DNA of 64,000 bases from Vibrio palustris. GTDB taxonomy: Bacteria; Pseudomonadota; Gammaproteobacteria; Enterobacterales; Vibrionaceae. The DNA is taken from the NCBI RefSeq assembly GCF_024346995.1, contig NZ_AP024888.1, positions 1 through 64,000 on the forward strand, written 5' to 3'. This document shows positions 37,007 to 45,052 of the stretch, in pieces. The first letter of the stretch is position 1. Each line of letters begins with the position of its first letter. The position numbers and the translations under genes were made by a program. The notes under the pieces are model-generated. The model was not told the DNA's origin and did not search any database. It was given only the letters and a program-made list of their open reading frames with translations.

Positions 37007-38068
37007 ATGACCCCTGATCAGAAATTTGCGCGCTGGATTAAAATATCTAGCGCGATATTTGTCGTTATTTTTGCCTATTTTTTAATTGCGGACTTTACAA
37101 TCCCTTTAACGCCGCAGTCTATGGTTACACGTGTCGTTACTAAAGTATCAACACAAGTGAATGGGCAGATTACTTCAATTAATGTCCACAATAACCAAGT
37201 AGTACAGAAAGGTGATGTATTATTCGAGGTGGATCCTCAGCCTTATGAGTTAGCAGTAGAAAAAGCCAAAATTAACTTAGACTTGGTCAAACAGAAAAAT
37301 GCGCAACTCGACTCTTCGATTATGGCATCTAAAGCAACCGTTAAAGCGCAACGTGTTGTTATGGAGCAAAAACAACGTGAAGCTGACAGGCTAAGTCGTT
37401 TATTTAAGCGCAGTGGCACATCTCGTCAGCAATTTGATGATGCGAATAGTGTTGCTATTGCGGCGCAAGCTAACCTACAAGTCGCTCAATCTAACCTTAA
37501 AGAGCTACAAGTATCGCGTGGTGCATTAGATGACGATAAAAATGTCAGTATCCTTGCTGCGCGTAATCAGTTAGAACAAGCCCAATTGAATTTAAAATAT
37601 ACCACTGTCGTCGCCGATCATGATGGTGTTGTGACTAACTTACAGCTAGAACCAGGCACTTATGCGACAGTCGGAACACCGTTGATAGCGTTAGTTGCGG
37701 ACAAAATGGATATAATTGCAGACTTTCGCGAGAAAAGTTTACGTCATTATGCCGTTGGCGATAAAGCCGAAGTATCATTTGATAGTAAACCTGGGCAAAT
37801 ATTCAAAGCGCGGATTGTTTCTATTGACGCAGGTGTAAGCGCTGGACAATTTGATGCTAATGGTCGTCTTGCCACACCAAGCTCTTCCAATCGTTGGGTT
37901 CGCGATGCGCAAAGAATGCGAATACATTTAGCGCTTGTTGATAACAATAATATGCACTTCAATACGGGGGCAAAAGCAACCGTGCAGTTAGTTCCGGATA
38001 ATAGTTTGGTGGCGTTGTTAGCTAGAGCACAAATCCGCTTTATTAGTGTTCTTCACTATATCTATTAA
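37007..38068 (+). CDS. HlyD/EmrA-family membrane fusion (periplasmic adaptor) protein
   Basis: The 353-residue protein has one N-terminal membrane segment (about 11-30), a split biotinyl-lipoyl domain (VNGQITSINVHNNQVVQKGDVLFEV is the first half), a coiled-coil hairpin (about 85-190) and a beta-barrel domain (HDGVVTNLQLEPGTYATVG). Adaptors of this kind connect an inner membrane pump to an outer membrane channel. The partner is probably the DUF2955 protein encoded next. No outer membrane channel gene is nearby, so a shared TolC would be needed. Confidence 0.88.
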   Translation: MTPDQKFARWIKISSAIFVVIFAYFLIADFTIPLTPQSMVTRVVTKVSTQVNGQITSINVHNNQVVQKGDVLFEVDPQPYELAVEKAKINLDLVKQKNAQLDSSIMASKATVKAQRVVMEQKQREADRLSRLFKRSGTSRQQFDDANSVAIAAQANLQVAQSNLKELQVSRGALDDDKNVSILAARNQLEQAQLNLKYTTVVADHDGVVTNLQLEPGTYATVGTPLIALVADKMDIIADFREKSLRHYAVGDKAEVSFDSKPGQIFKARIVSIDAGVSAGQFDANGRLATPSSSNRWVRDAQRMRIHLALVDNNNMHFNTGAKATVQLVPDNSLVALLARAQIRFISVLHYIY

Positions 38069-38080
38069 TTGGGTGATGTG

Positions 38081-39118
38081 ATGAAGCTATGGGATCACTC
38101 AATGTCTGAAAATGATTTCAGGCAGTGTTTAAGAATCGCCACTGGAGCCAGCCTAGGTTTTACCTTTTGCAAAGTGTTTGGGTGGAGTAACGGCGTCTTT
38201 TTTACTGTCACCCCAGTACTGTTATTAGGTATGTTGCCAACGATGACGATGCATGCTGCGAGACAAATGGTGGCGTCTGCTGTGGTATGTGCGCTCGAAG
38301 TCGGGTTGATTGCAGGTTTTTTTGGTAGTCATCCTGGTATGATGACCATACTGGCGTTCTTAATGTTTTTGTTTAACTTTGCCTGTATGTCTCGAGGTAA
38401 GTTGTTCCTGTTTGGCGCAAATAGCGTTCTAAGCTTAAGTGTTATGTTACACTTTGCTAGTTTTCAAACGACAGATATAAACGGTTTTATCATCAGTTTA
38501 ATTGTGGCCAATATTACCTCGGTCATGATTGCCTTTTTGATGATGTGGTTGATCCCGGATGTCGAGGTTAGAAATCCGCCTCCTCCTCCAGGTGTTGCTA
38601 AAAAATCCCATCGTATGCGTCATGAAGCGCTACTTGGCGCAACCATTGCGACTCTGTCTTTTTTAGTGTTCCAAACAATGGATTTAAAAGACTCGATGTC
38701 AGCGCAGGCAACGACCATTTTGCTGATGTTTCCTATGCATTGGAATGGTGCAATGGGGTATGCCCGTAAGCGTGCTATGGGAACAATTATGGGCGTCACA
38801 TTTGGTATTTTGGTTCAAGTAATTCTTTATGATTGGTCTGATATGCTGATCTTTGTCGTGCCTTTACTCTGGATTGGCGCGATGATTTTTGGATTTATGC
38901 ATGTCAAAGAATCGAGTGGTTCTGGCGCTGGATTTGGTGGATTGACCACGTTAGGAATTCTCTTTGGTCAATATTTAACACCAGGTGGTGATTTGATATT
39001 TAGCGCGTTATATCGCGTTAGCAGTATTTTAGGCGCTATTGTGATTACGTTGTTACTGACCTACGTGGTTCATGTGATATTAAATCGGTTTGAAGCGACC
39101 CGCTTTACTAACGAGTAA
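38081..39118 (+). CDS. DUF2955 / FUSC-like inner membrane protein
   Basis: A 345-residue membrane protein with two similar blocks of about five or six membrane helices each, separated by a loop with a proline run (PPPPPGV). The arrangement resembles aromatic-acid exporters and FUSC proteins (AaeB, YccS), and the family is labelled DUF2955. It follows the HlyD-like adaptor by 12 bp and ends at a terminator. Together they may form a pump for aromatic or similar compounds. An ATG start at 38081 is chosen; a TTG directly after the previous stop codon is an alternative. Confidence 0.8.
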   Translation: MKLWDHSMSENDFRQCLRIATGASLGFTFCKVFGWSNGVFFTVTPVLLLGMLPTMTMHAARQMVASAVVCALEVGLIAGFFGSHPGMMTILAFLMFLFNFACMSRGKLFLFGANSVLSLSVMLHFASFQTTDINGFIISLIVANITSVMIAFLMMWLIPDVEVRNPPPPPGVAKKSHRMRHEALLGATIATLSFLVFQTMDLKDSMSAQATTILLMFPMHWNGAMGYARKRAMGTIMGVTFGILVQVILYDWSDMLIFVVPLLWIGAMIFGFMHVKESSGSGAGFGGLTTLGILFGQYLTPGGDLIFSALYRVSSILGAIVITLLLTYVVHVILNRFEATRFTNE

Positions 39119-39122
39119 TCAT

Positions 39123-39150
39123 AAAAAGGTCTTCCATGAAGGCCTTTTTT
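39123..39150 (+). terminator. Terminator after the DUF2955 gene
   Basis: Stem AAAAAGGTCTTC / GAAGGCCTTTTT with one G-T pair and a 3-nt loop is followed by a T run. Confidence 0.9.
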
Positions 39151-39244
39151 ATTATGTATTTCATCATGTCTTGAGCTTAACCCAGTATATGATAACTTAA
39201 GTGTTTTGATTTGATGTGGCTCTTGCCAAGGAAGTACAAAACCA

Positions 39245-40555
39245 ATGACTACTGACAGCTTTGTAAATGATGGAATTCGCTATACAGGCTACTATTTCTC
39301 TCTCCCATTAGATTATCAAGCCCCTAAGCACGGCACTGTGCAAGTATTCGCTAGAGCAGTAGAATTTGCAGCAGAGACGGAATCGAATAAACCGTGGTTG
39401 GTATTTTTTCAAGGCGGGCCAGGTTTTCCATCGCCTCGCATGGATGCCAACCAAGGTTGGATGAAACGTGCATTACAACAATTTCGTATTTTACTTCTTG
39501 ACCAGCGCGGTACTGGCCTCAGTACACCGATTACTCATGAAACGTTGAGCCCATTGACAAGTGAGCAGCAGGCAACGTATCTAAGCCATTTTCGAGCTGA
39601 CAATATTGTACGCGACGCAGAGTCCATTCGTCAGCAGTGGGGCGTTAAACAGTGGGCAATATTAGGGCAAAGCTTTGGGGGCTTTTGTTCATTAACGTAT
39701 TTATCGATGTTCCCTGATTCTTTGTTACGTAGCTATATCACTGGTGGCGTTCCCTCTATATATCGTGATGCTGATGATGTCTATCGAGCAACTTATAAGA
39801 ACACTCAACGTAAAAACCAAGCCTTCTTTCAACGCTTTCCACAAGCTCAACGTCTGTGCCAGAAAATTGCTGATCATTTGTTATCGAATGCAGTTTATTT
39901 ACCTAATGGGCAACGCTTTACCGTTGAGCAGTTTCAACAGATTGGCATATGTTTTGGGGTAAGTGACAGCTTTTTACCTACGTACTATATGTTAGAAAGT
40001 GCCTTTGTTACTATCGATGAACAACCCGTATTGAGCTACGCATTTCTCAACCACATGCTGATGGCACAAGCTTATCAACCGAATCCAATTTACGCGATTT
40101 TGCATGAATCTATTTATTGCCAGCATACTGCTTCACGTTGGTCTGCTCATCGTATACGCGATGAATACCCACAATTCCATTATCAGCCTGGGCAGCAATT
40201 TTTGTTTACAGGGGAAATGGTGTATCCGTGGATGTTTGAACAATACGCATGTTTACAGCCTTTGCAGAAAGCGGCTGAGCAATTAGCTAAAAAGACTGAC
40301 TGGCCAAGTCTATATTCAGAAGAAGTACTGAAACGTAATCGCGTTCCTGTAAGTTGTGCTGTCTATGCCGATGATATGTTCGTCGATATGGAGTTAACCA
40401 AAGAGACTCTTGATGTGATGGCGAATGCAAAAGCGTGGATAACTAATGAGTATGAACATAATGGATTGAGAGCGGATGGTGAAAGAGTATTAGAGACTCT
40501 GATTAACCTCGGGGAGCAAACTGCAGCCGAGTTAGGTCAAACGTTACTGAAATAG
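39245..40555 (+). CDS. S33-family alpha/beta-hydrolase (proline iminopeptidase-like)
   Basis: The 436-residue cytoplasmic enzyme has the S33 features FFQGGPGFPSPR (oxyanion hole), LLLDQRGTGLSTP, the nucleophile elbow GQSFGGF, a cap domain (about 190-330), and late acid and base candidates in YADDMFVD and NEYEHNGLRADG. Such enzymes remove N-terminal proline or other residues from peptides. It is a single gene between a terminator and a hairpin. The exact substrate is unknown. Confidence 0.85.
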   Translation: MTTDSFVNDGIRYTGYYFSLPLDYQAPKHGTVQVFARAVEFAAETESNKPWLVFFQGGPGFPSPRMDANQGWMKRALQQFRILLLDQRGTGLSTPITHETLSPLTSEQQATYLSHFRADNIVRDAESIRQQWGVKQWAILGQSFGGFCSLTYLSMFPDSLLRSYITGGVPSIYRDADDVYRATYKNTQRKNQAFFQRFPQAQRLCQKIADHLLSNAVYLPNGQRFTVEQFQQIGICFGVSDSFLPTYYMLESAFVTIDEQPVLSYAFLNHMLMAQAYQPNPIYAILHESIYCQHTASRWSAHRIRDEYPQFHYQPGQQFLFTGEMVYPWMFEQYACLQPLQKAAEQLAKKTDWPSLYSEEVLKRNRVPVSCAVYADDMFVDMELTKETLDVMANAKAWITNEYEHNGLRADGERVLETLINLGEQTAAELGQTLLK

Positions 40556-40567
40556 CGTCTAACTAAT

Positions 40568-40592
40568 CCGGCTTAACGTATGGTTAAGCCGG
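40568..40592. terminator. Hairpin between the S33 hydrolase and the first small secreted protein gene
   Basis: Stem CCGGCTTAAC / GTTAAGCCGG with loop GTATG. Neither side has a long T run, so termination efficiency is uncertain. The core GGCTTAAC is shared with the hairpin at 41237-41265. Confidence 0.6.
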
Positions 40593-40642
40593 TTGAAATA
40601 CCACTAAATAAAGTGAGAAAACTTGTATTATTTATTAAATAT

Positions 40643-40963
40643 TTACTCGTTATATCCTAAAAAAATGTTACTTTTAACTTCTTCGCCATTTTCATCTTTC
40701 ACAATAAAAGTTACAGTTTTTGATGTACTGTCGTTATTGTAGATAGTGACAGAACCATCCTGCCCCGTTTTGTTTTCTTTAACCATTAAGCCTTTGACTG
40801 AAAAAGGATAATCTTTAAGTGGTTTTCCACCTTCAGTCACTGTGATATTTGCTTGATTAGCATGAGATGTTACATCGATGGAGATATCTGACGCTTGTGC
40901 TGCAGATGCAGTAGCACTAATAAATAAAGCTGCGGTCGTTAGAACTGTTAAAATAAATTTCAT
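40643..40963 (-). CDS. Small secreted protein, paralogue A
   Basis: The 106-residue protein has a clear signal peptide (about 1-22, ending SATASAAQA). The mature part is a predicted beta-sandwich with the pattern AN-x-A-NITVTEGGKPLKDYPFSVKG, then TGQDGSVTI and VTFIVKDENGEE. It shares this layout with the two genes to its right. AGGAA precedes the ATG. It is separated from the next paralogue by 359 bp and probably has its own promoter. The fold recalls carboxypeptidase-regulatory or Ig-like domains. I do not recognise a named family and assign no function. Confidence 0.78.
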   Translation of the reverse strand: MKFILTVLTTAALFISATASAAQASDISIDVTSHANQANITVTEGGKPLKDYPFSVKGLMVKENKTGQDGSVTIYNNDSTSKTVTFIVKDENGEEVKSNIFLGYNE

Positions 40964-41236
40964 GATATTGATTCCTATTAAGTTCGATGATTTCTAAGTA
41001 TAGATAAATATTAGTAGATCTGTCTTCTTTTATCGAGTTTATTATTTAAATGAGATCAACAAATAATTTGAATGAGTGTTATAAAAAATAGCGGATCTTA
41101 ATTATCGTAACTAATTTTGTGCCGATTTTTACTGCTAGCGTGTATAAAGAAATACTGGTTTACTCGTTATGAGTATTGAGGAAGATGTTTTTGTGTATTT
41201 TTATAAAATGGTCGAGAAAAATTTATTTTTAAATAA
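40964..41236. other. AT-rich promoter region of small secreted protein A
   Basis: With the terminator at its right end, this AT-rich stretch makes up most of the 359-bp gap upstream of paralogue A. No known operator or other gene was recognised. Confidence 0.5.
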
Positions 41237-41265
41237 AAATGGCTTAACAGTAAGTTAAGCCATTT
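41237..41265 (-). terminator. Terminator after small secreted protein B
   Basis: A 12-bp perfect stem AAATGGCTTAAC / GTTAAGCCATTT with a 5-nt loop is followed, on the minus strand, by TTTATTTAAA. It ends the transcript of paralogues C and B. Confidence 0.85.
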
Positions 41266-41322
41266 ACATATCTACAGCGGAATCCATTTCCATAATCACA
41301 GTCCTTAAATGTCGATTCCGGC

Positions 41323-41652
41323 TTAGCTTTCACGCGCTATAAAGCGTTGCTTGACTATAGTTTTTCCATGAGTATCTTCAACAATAAATGACACTCTTTC
41401 TGGCTGACTCGTGCGATTCTGTATCGTAAAAGAGCCTTGATCAGATGTGACTTTATTCATTGTATTGTTGATGCCTTTAACTTTTACAGGATAGCCTTTG
41501 GCTGGATCTCCATTCTTCGTTAAGGTTACGGTTGCTCTGTTTGCAACAGTAGTAATATTTAATTTCATATTGTCACTGTCTGTGTTTGCAGCTGATGCGG
41601 CAGCGGATGCCGTTAATAGCGTAGCCGCAAGTATTGCTGTTAGTTTTTTCAT
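41323..41652 (-). CDS. Small secreted protein, paralogue B
   Basis: The 109-residue protein has a signal peptide (about 1-22, ending ASAAN) and a mature beta-rich domain: VANRATVTLTKNGDPAKGYPVKVKG, then SDQGSFTIQN and VSFIVEDTHGK, ending RFIARES. It is clearly related to paralogues A and C. GGAGGAAA lies just before the ATG, an optimal SD suggesting strong translation. It follows paralogue C by 46 bp and is probably co-transcribed with it. Function unknown. Confidence 0.8.
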   Translation of the reverse strand: MKKLTAILAATLLTASAAASAANTDSDNMKLNITTVANRATVTLTKNGDPAKGYPVKVKGINNTMNKVTSDQGSFTIQNRTSQPERVSFIVEDTHGKTIVKQRFIARES

Positions 41653-41698
41653 GTTTCCTCCAAATTCTGCAATTACTAGTGATTTATGGTTTATGAGT

Positions 41699-42034
41699 CT
41701 AGCTCTGACGACCGATAAAACGTTGTGTAGTCAATTTTTCACCATTTTTACCTTCGACTACAATCGTCATTGTCTGAGAATGACTGCTGCGGTTATGAAA
41801 TGTCAACGAGCCATCATCTGAGGTTTGTAGGTGATTGGTACGTAAACTCTTCACTGTCACAGGATAGTTTTTCAACGGTTGACCCGATTCGGTTAGCTGG
41901 ATAGTTGCCTCGTTAGCGTGAGACGACACTTTCATTGATATATCTGATGCATTAACTTCTGAGGTATTGGCTGCTGAAGCCGTAAAGCTCATTGATAGTG
42001 CGGCAGCTGCGATAGCGGTAGCGATATATTTCAT
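41699..42034 (-). CDS. Small secreted protein, paralogue C
   Basis: The 111-residue protein has a signal peptide (about 1-21, ending FTASAA) and the same mature domain: HANEATIQLTESGQPLKNYPVTVK, then TSDDGSLTFHN and MTIVVEGKNGEKL, ending RFIGRQS. GAGGAAAA precedes the ATG. It is the first gene of the C-B pair. There is no cysteine in the mature part and no lipobox, so a free periplasmic or exported protein is expected. Function unknown. Confidence 0.8.
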   Translation of the reverse strand: MKYIATAIAAAALSMSFTASAANTSEVNASDISMKVSSHANEATIQLTESGQPLKNYPVTVKSLRTNHLQTSDDGSLTFHNRSSHSQTMTIVVEGKNGEKLTTQRFIGRQS

Positions 42035-42594
42035 ATGTTTTTCCTCATTATTGCTAAATCGTTATGTTGTTAACTTGGAAACAATAATAAACCTTGTTTT
42101 ATGTGAACTCGATCATGTTTTTTAAATCAAAATCATCAAAAAAATTGAAGGATAAGATATTCAACGGCTTCTGATGTTGTTTAGGTCGAGTACATTTACA
42201 CAAAATGTCACATGTTTTAACCATATTATTGCAACGTATTCTGGTGATCACGACACGACGTGACCAAGTCGTTATCCCTAACTAGGTCGGTGTTGTTACT
42301 CCATTACTCCCTGTGCGAATACGACGTTTAATATCGATCACCAAGCTATTGGCGAAAACTATATCACTGTGATGCTTATCACGTTTGAAAAATCATATAA
42401 ATTCATATTTTTATATCTTTATATTTATTTAATATTAATAATCATGTGGTTATATAAATAATATAGTCGATAGTAGAAGAGTGATTTGATAACTTTAGAT
42501 TTTATGATTGAGTCGTATATTCAATTTGGCATGAGTGATAGTCACTAAGATACGAAACTTGCGTGGTATGAAGCTAGGTAGTTAGGCGAGTAAA
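42035..42594. other. Gene-free AT-rich region upstream of small secreted protein C
   Basis: 560 bp, most AT-rich at 42390-42500. It contains a CRP-like element TGTGA-N6-TCACG at 42368-42383, one base from the symmetric consensus, about 330 bp from the paralogue C start. No gene was recognised. Confidence 0.55.
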
Positions 42595-43890
42595 CTAAGC
42601 GTTAAGGTGGGCGTAAACCGATAGCGTCATGACACAGACGCCATACATGAATAAAACATAACGCCAATTATGTTTAAACAATTCGTAACTAGAAATGTGG
42701 TAGCGGGATTGAATACTGAGTTGAACGCCAGAAAACGGGGATAGCGTAATACCGAGCGACCAGCCCATGAGCAATGTGAGCCCTAGTAAGTTAGGATCGG
42801 TGACTGATGGGGCAAGAATACTACCTGCAATGACGACACTCGTGACAGGATGCATACCAGTGACGGCCAGAATAATCAGTATCAAGAGAGTGATGACTGC
42901 TGCCATCGCACCAAAATGCTGTGGAGCTAGTTTTAAATCTAAAGAGGATAACAAAGTGGCAACGCCTGCGGCTAGCATAGCGGCAGAGGCAAATAACGTC
43001 ACTTCACCAGCAGAGCGAGCTATCCCTGAATGAATATGATCTTTGGTGATAGTTATCGCCTGTCTGCCTTCGTTTAATGCCAGCCAAAGACCAATAAAAA
43101 CGAGAGATGTCAGCGAGACTAACGATAATACACTAATGTTTGGCCAAATAAGGTGAGCAACAATGACAATGGTTGCAAGCAGGGCAGGCATCCACAGAGA
43201 ATAAATATTAATAGGGTAACCTGCTAATTTATCAACATTGGGTTGCCGGACTATATCCCACGCACTGAGAAACAACGCAGCAATGCTGGTTGGAATTCCA
43301 TACATTATTAGGGTACTTAATTGTGCGCCAGGTGCATTAGTCAGCGCCATCCCCATCGCAGCAAAGAAGGGCGACCAGAATGCACAAATGGCAAAACCAC
43401 GTAATAATGTGACTCCTTGAGTCACCGTAACTGGGCCGCGATGAGCTAATTTGTCACCCACAATCAGAACTGATGACATATTGAGTACAGAGCCGAACAA
43501 ATGAACACCGACTAAGGTTTTTATTAGTGAGCGCTTACCAATTGGTAAAGGCTTTTCTGTCATTGTTGGCTCGGTTGCAAATAACTTTAAAAACCCTACA
43601 CCGACTAACATGGTAACGACCATTTGATTGGCGGCTATCGCGCGCAATACGTACTCAGTATTAAGCTGATGGAAGCTGCCATATACAAGGCCGATAATGC
43701 CAAGAGACAACAGTAAAATGACTTGTTTTTTTTGTGAAGATTTGAGATGAGGAAAGAAGAGAAACGTTGCGAGCCAGATGGGAATGCCGGCCCAATAGCT
43801 GTCGAATAAGTGACCTATTGCAGACAATAAAGACATTGCCAAACTCAATAATAATAGGTATCCACTAAACGTCGCGGTCAGCCGTTTCAT
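42595..43890 (-). CDS. Multi-spanning membrane protein, probable transporter
   Basis: The 431-residue protein has about 11-12 hydrophobic segments with two related halves, including FAICAFWSPFFAAMGMAL and GMHPVTSVVIAGSILAP followed by LSPFSGVQLSIQSRY. This resembles the ion transporter superfamily (anion/citrate or lactate-type permeases), but I cannot name the family. It follows nrtR on the same strand after 151 bp containing an inverted repeat. A role in uptake of a pyridine nucleotide precursor is possible from position only. Confidence 0.65.
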   Translation of the reverse strand: MKRLTATFSGYLLLLSLAMSLLSAIGHLFDSYWAGIPIWLATFLFFPHLKSSQKKQVILLLSLGIIGLVYGSFHQLNTEYVLRAIAANQMVVTMLVGVGFLKLFATEPTMTEKPLPIGKRSLIKTLVGVHLFGSVLNMSSVLIVGDKLAHRGPVTVTQGVTLLRGFAICAFWSPFFAAMGMALTNAPGAQLSTLIMYGIPTSIAALFLSAWDIVRQPNVDKLAGYPINIYSLWMPALLATIVIVAHLIWPNISVLSLVSLTSLVFIGLWLALNEGRQAITITKDHIHSGIARSAGEVTLFASAAMLAAGVATLLSSLDLKLAPQHFGAMAAVITLLILIILAVTGMHPVTSVVIAGSILAPSVTDPNLLGLTLLMGWSLGITLSPFSGVQLSIQSRYHISSYELFKHNWRYVLFMYGVCVMTLSVYAHLNA

Positions 43891-43937
43891 AATTGTCCAT
43901 GATTCGAATCAGTGAGAAACAGAGTAAACAAGGAGCG

Positions 43938-44003
43938 CTTGCTTGCAACTATTCATACCATCTTTCCTTGTTAGTGTAACCGAATAAAAACGATGCAAGC
44001 AAG
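43938..44003. promoter_or_regulatory. Separated inverted repeat before the transporter gene
   Basis: CTTGCTTGCA (43938-43947) and TGCAAGCAAG (43994-44003) are perfect complements 46 bp apart. Located in the promoter region of the transporter, they could be two operator half-sites or the arms of an RNA stem. Confidence 0.5.
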
Positions 44004-44041
44004 ATGAGCGTGTACGCAAACGACGCATCGAATTAAGGTGG

Positions 44042-44758
44042 TTAACCACGCAAGCAGGTCTGGAAGTAAGTCACTTGATTTTTTGCTAACCGATAGACAT
44101 TAGCCGGTTTTCCTCCGCGGCCTTTACTCGAAGAGGCCAATTTATTGGCACTGACAATAACGCCTGTTTCGATTAAACGGCGTTTAACTGTCATTCGACT
44201 CACCTCAACGCCAAATTTTGCGTATGCATCGATGATATCTGCAACCAAAAATTCTTTTTCTAATGAAAACAAAACGACCGAGGTATATTCCACAGCTGCA
44301 CGTAGTTTGCTCCACGCATGTTTTATTTGTGAAGTGTGGTCAAATGCTAGACTCATACTCCCTTGCATAAGATCGGTCAGCGCAAACCAATCAGCGCGTT
44401 CTGCGTCCATACCAGACTCTTCAATTTGCTTAACATTAGATGGATTCAATAACGCATAGTGAGAAATACTAATACTCCAACCATCAGGATCGCGCTTAGG
44501 GTTACCATTGACAATCGGGTCACTGATAAAATTAGGAAACGTATGTACTTTTTGACGACAAATTCTCCTGCGTGCGGATTCAAAATCGTCGTCTGCGGGC
44601 TCTCCGCCTGAATTTGACCAGTCCTCATCATAGACTAAGCCCCCAGGAATAGCCCACTTTCCACAATCGGGACGGTTAGGATTTTGGCGTTTTACGAGTA
44701 GTACTTTTATTCCTTGTGAAGTAAGACGTAAACAGACTAAATCAATCGAGACAATCAT
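44042..44758 (-). CDS. nrtR: NrtR-type NAD salvage regulator (Nudix-like domain plus winged helix)
   Basis: The 238-residue protein joins a Nudix-fold domain (about 1-140) to a C-terminal winged helix (about 150-235). The region GKWAIPGGLVYDEDW is recognisable, but the Nudix box lacks the REXXEE catalytic core (SARRRICRQKVHT), as expected for NrtR, which binds ADP-ribose-type ligands rather than hydrolysing them. It is divergent from pncB, its usual target, and the shared intergenic region carries TGACAAAC elements. This combination makes the assignment firm. Confidence 0.88.
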   Translation of the reverse strand: MIVSIDLVCLRLTSQGIKVLLVKRQNPNRPDCGKWAIPGGLVYDEDWSNSGGEPADDDFESARRRICRQKVHTFPNFISDPIVNGNPKRDPDGWSISISHYALLNPSNVKQIEESGMDAERADWFALTDLMQGSMSLAFDHTSQIKHAWSKLRAAVEYTSVVLFSLEKEFLVADIIDAYAKFGVEVSRMTVKRRLIETGVIVSANKLASSSKGRGGKPANVYRLAKNQVTYFQTCLRG

Positions 44759-44831
44759 AGAGTATTCCTAATTAATGATGGGCTCATTCTAGGCAAGCTG
44801 TTCATTATGGTCAATTGTAAATAACAGATTG

Positions 44832-44841
44832 TGACAAACTA
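44832..44841. promoter_or_regulatory. NrtR half-site near nrtR
   Basis: TGACAAACTA repeats the right arm of the main operator, here 74 bp upstream of the nrtR start. The opposite arm is poorly conserved, so this may be a weak autoregulatory site. Confidence 0.5.
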
Positions 44842-44946
44842 AATTTATCTTACTGTTTATAAAGTAATTGCTTAAAGAATGGTTTGAAAGTGTTGTGAAG
44901 CTTGGAGGCGAGTGTAGGAGATATCCGTAAATAAGTTAGGAAATTG

Positions 44947-44969
44947 GTTTGTCACATAAGTTGACAAAC
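44947..44969. promoter_or_regulatory. NrtR operator upstream of pncB
   Basis: GTTTGTCA and TGACAAAC form a perfect 8-bp inverted repeat with a 7-bp spacer, 83 bp before pncB. The regulator gene is adjacent and divergent. Confidence 0.75.
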
Positions 44970-45052
44970 TAATAAACATCTTTTATTGTCCCCTTAAAGT
45001 TAGCAACATAATGTTACTAACGAGACTTTACCTGTTATGAAGGAAGGCATTT

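Noticed and set aside
37007-39118. Possible split fusion of HlyD adaptor and DUF2955 protein, since both lie in one frame
   Set aside because: Unlike PutA, these are normally separate proteins, so the shared frame is a one-in-three coincidence. parA and parB also share a frame.
42368-42383. CRP-like TGTGA-N6-TCACG element
   Set aside because: One mismatch, and about 330 bp from the nearest downstream start. Mentioned only within the intergenic entry.
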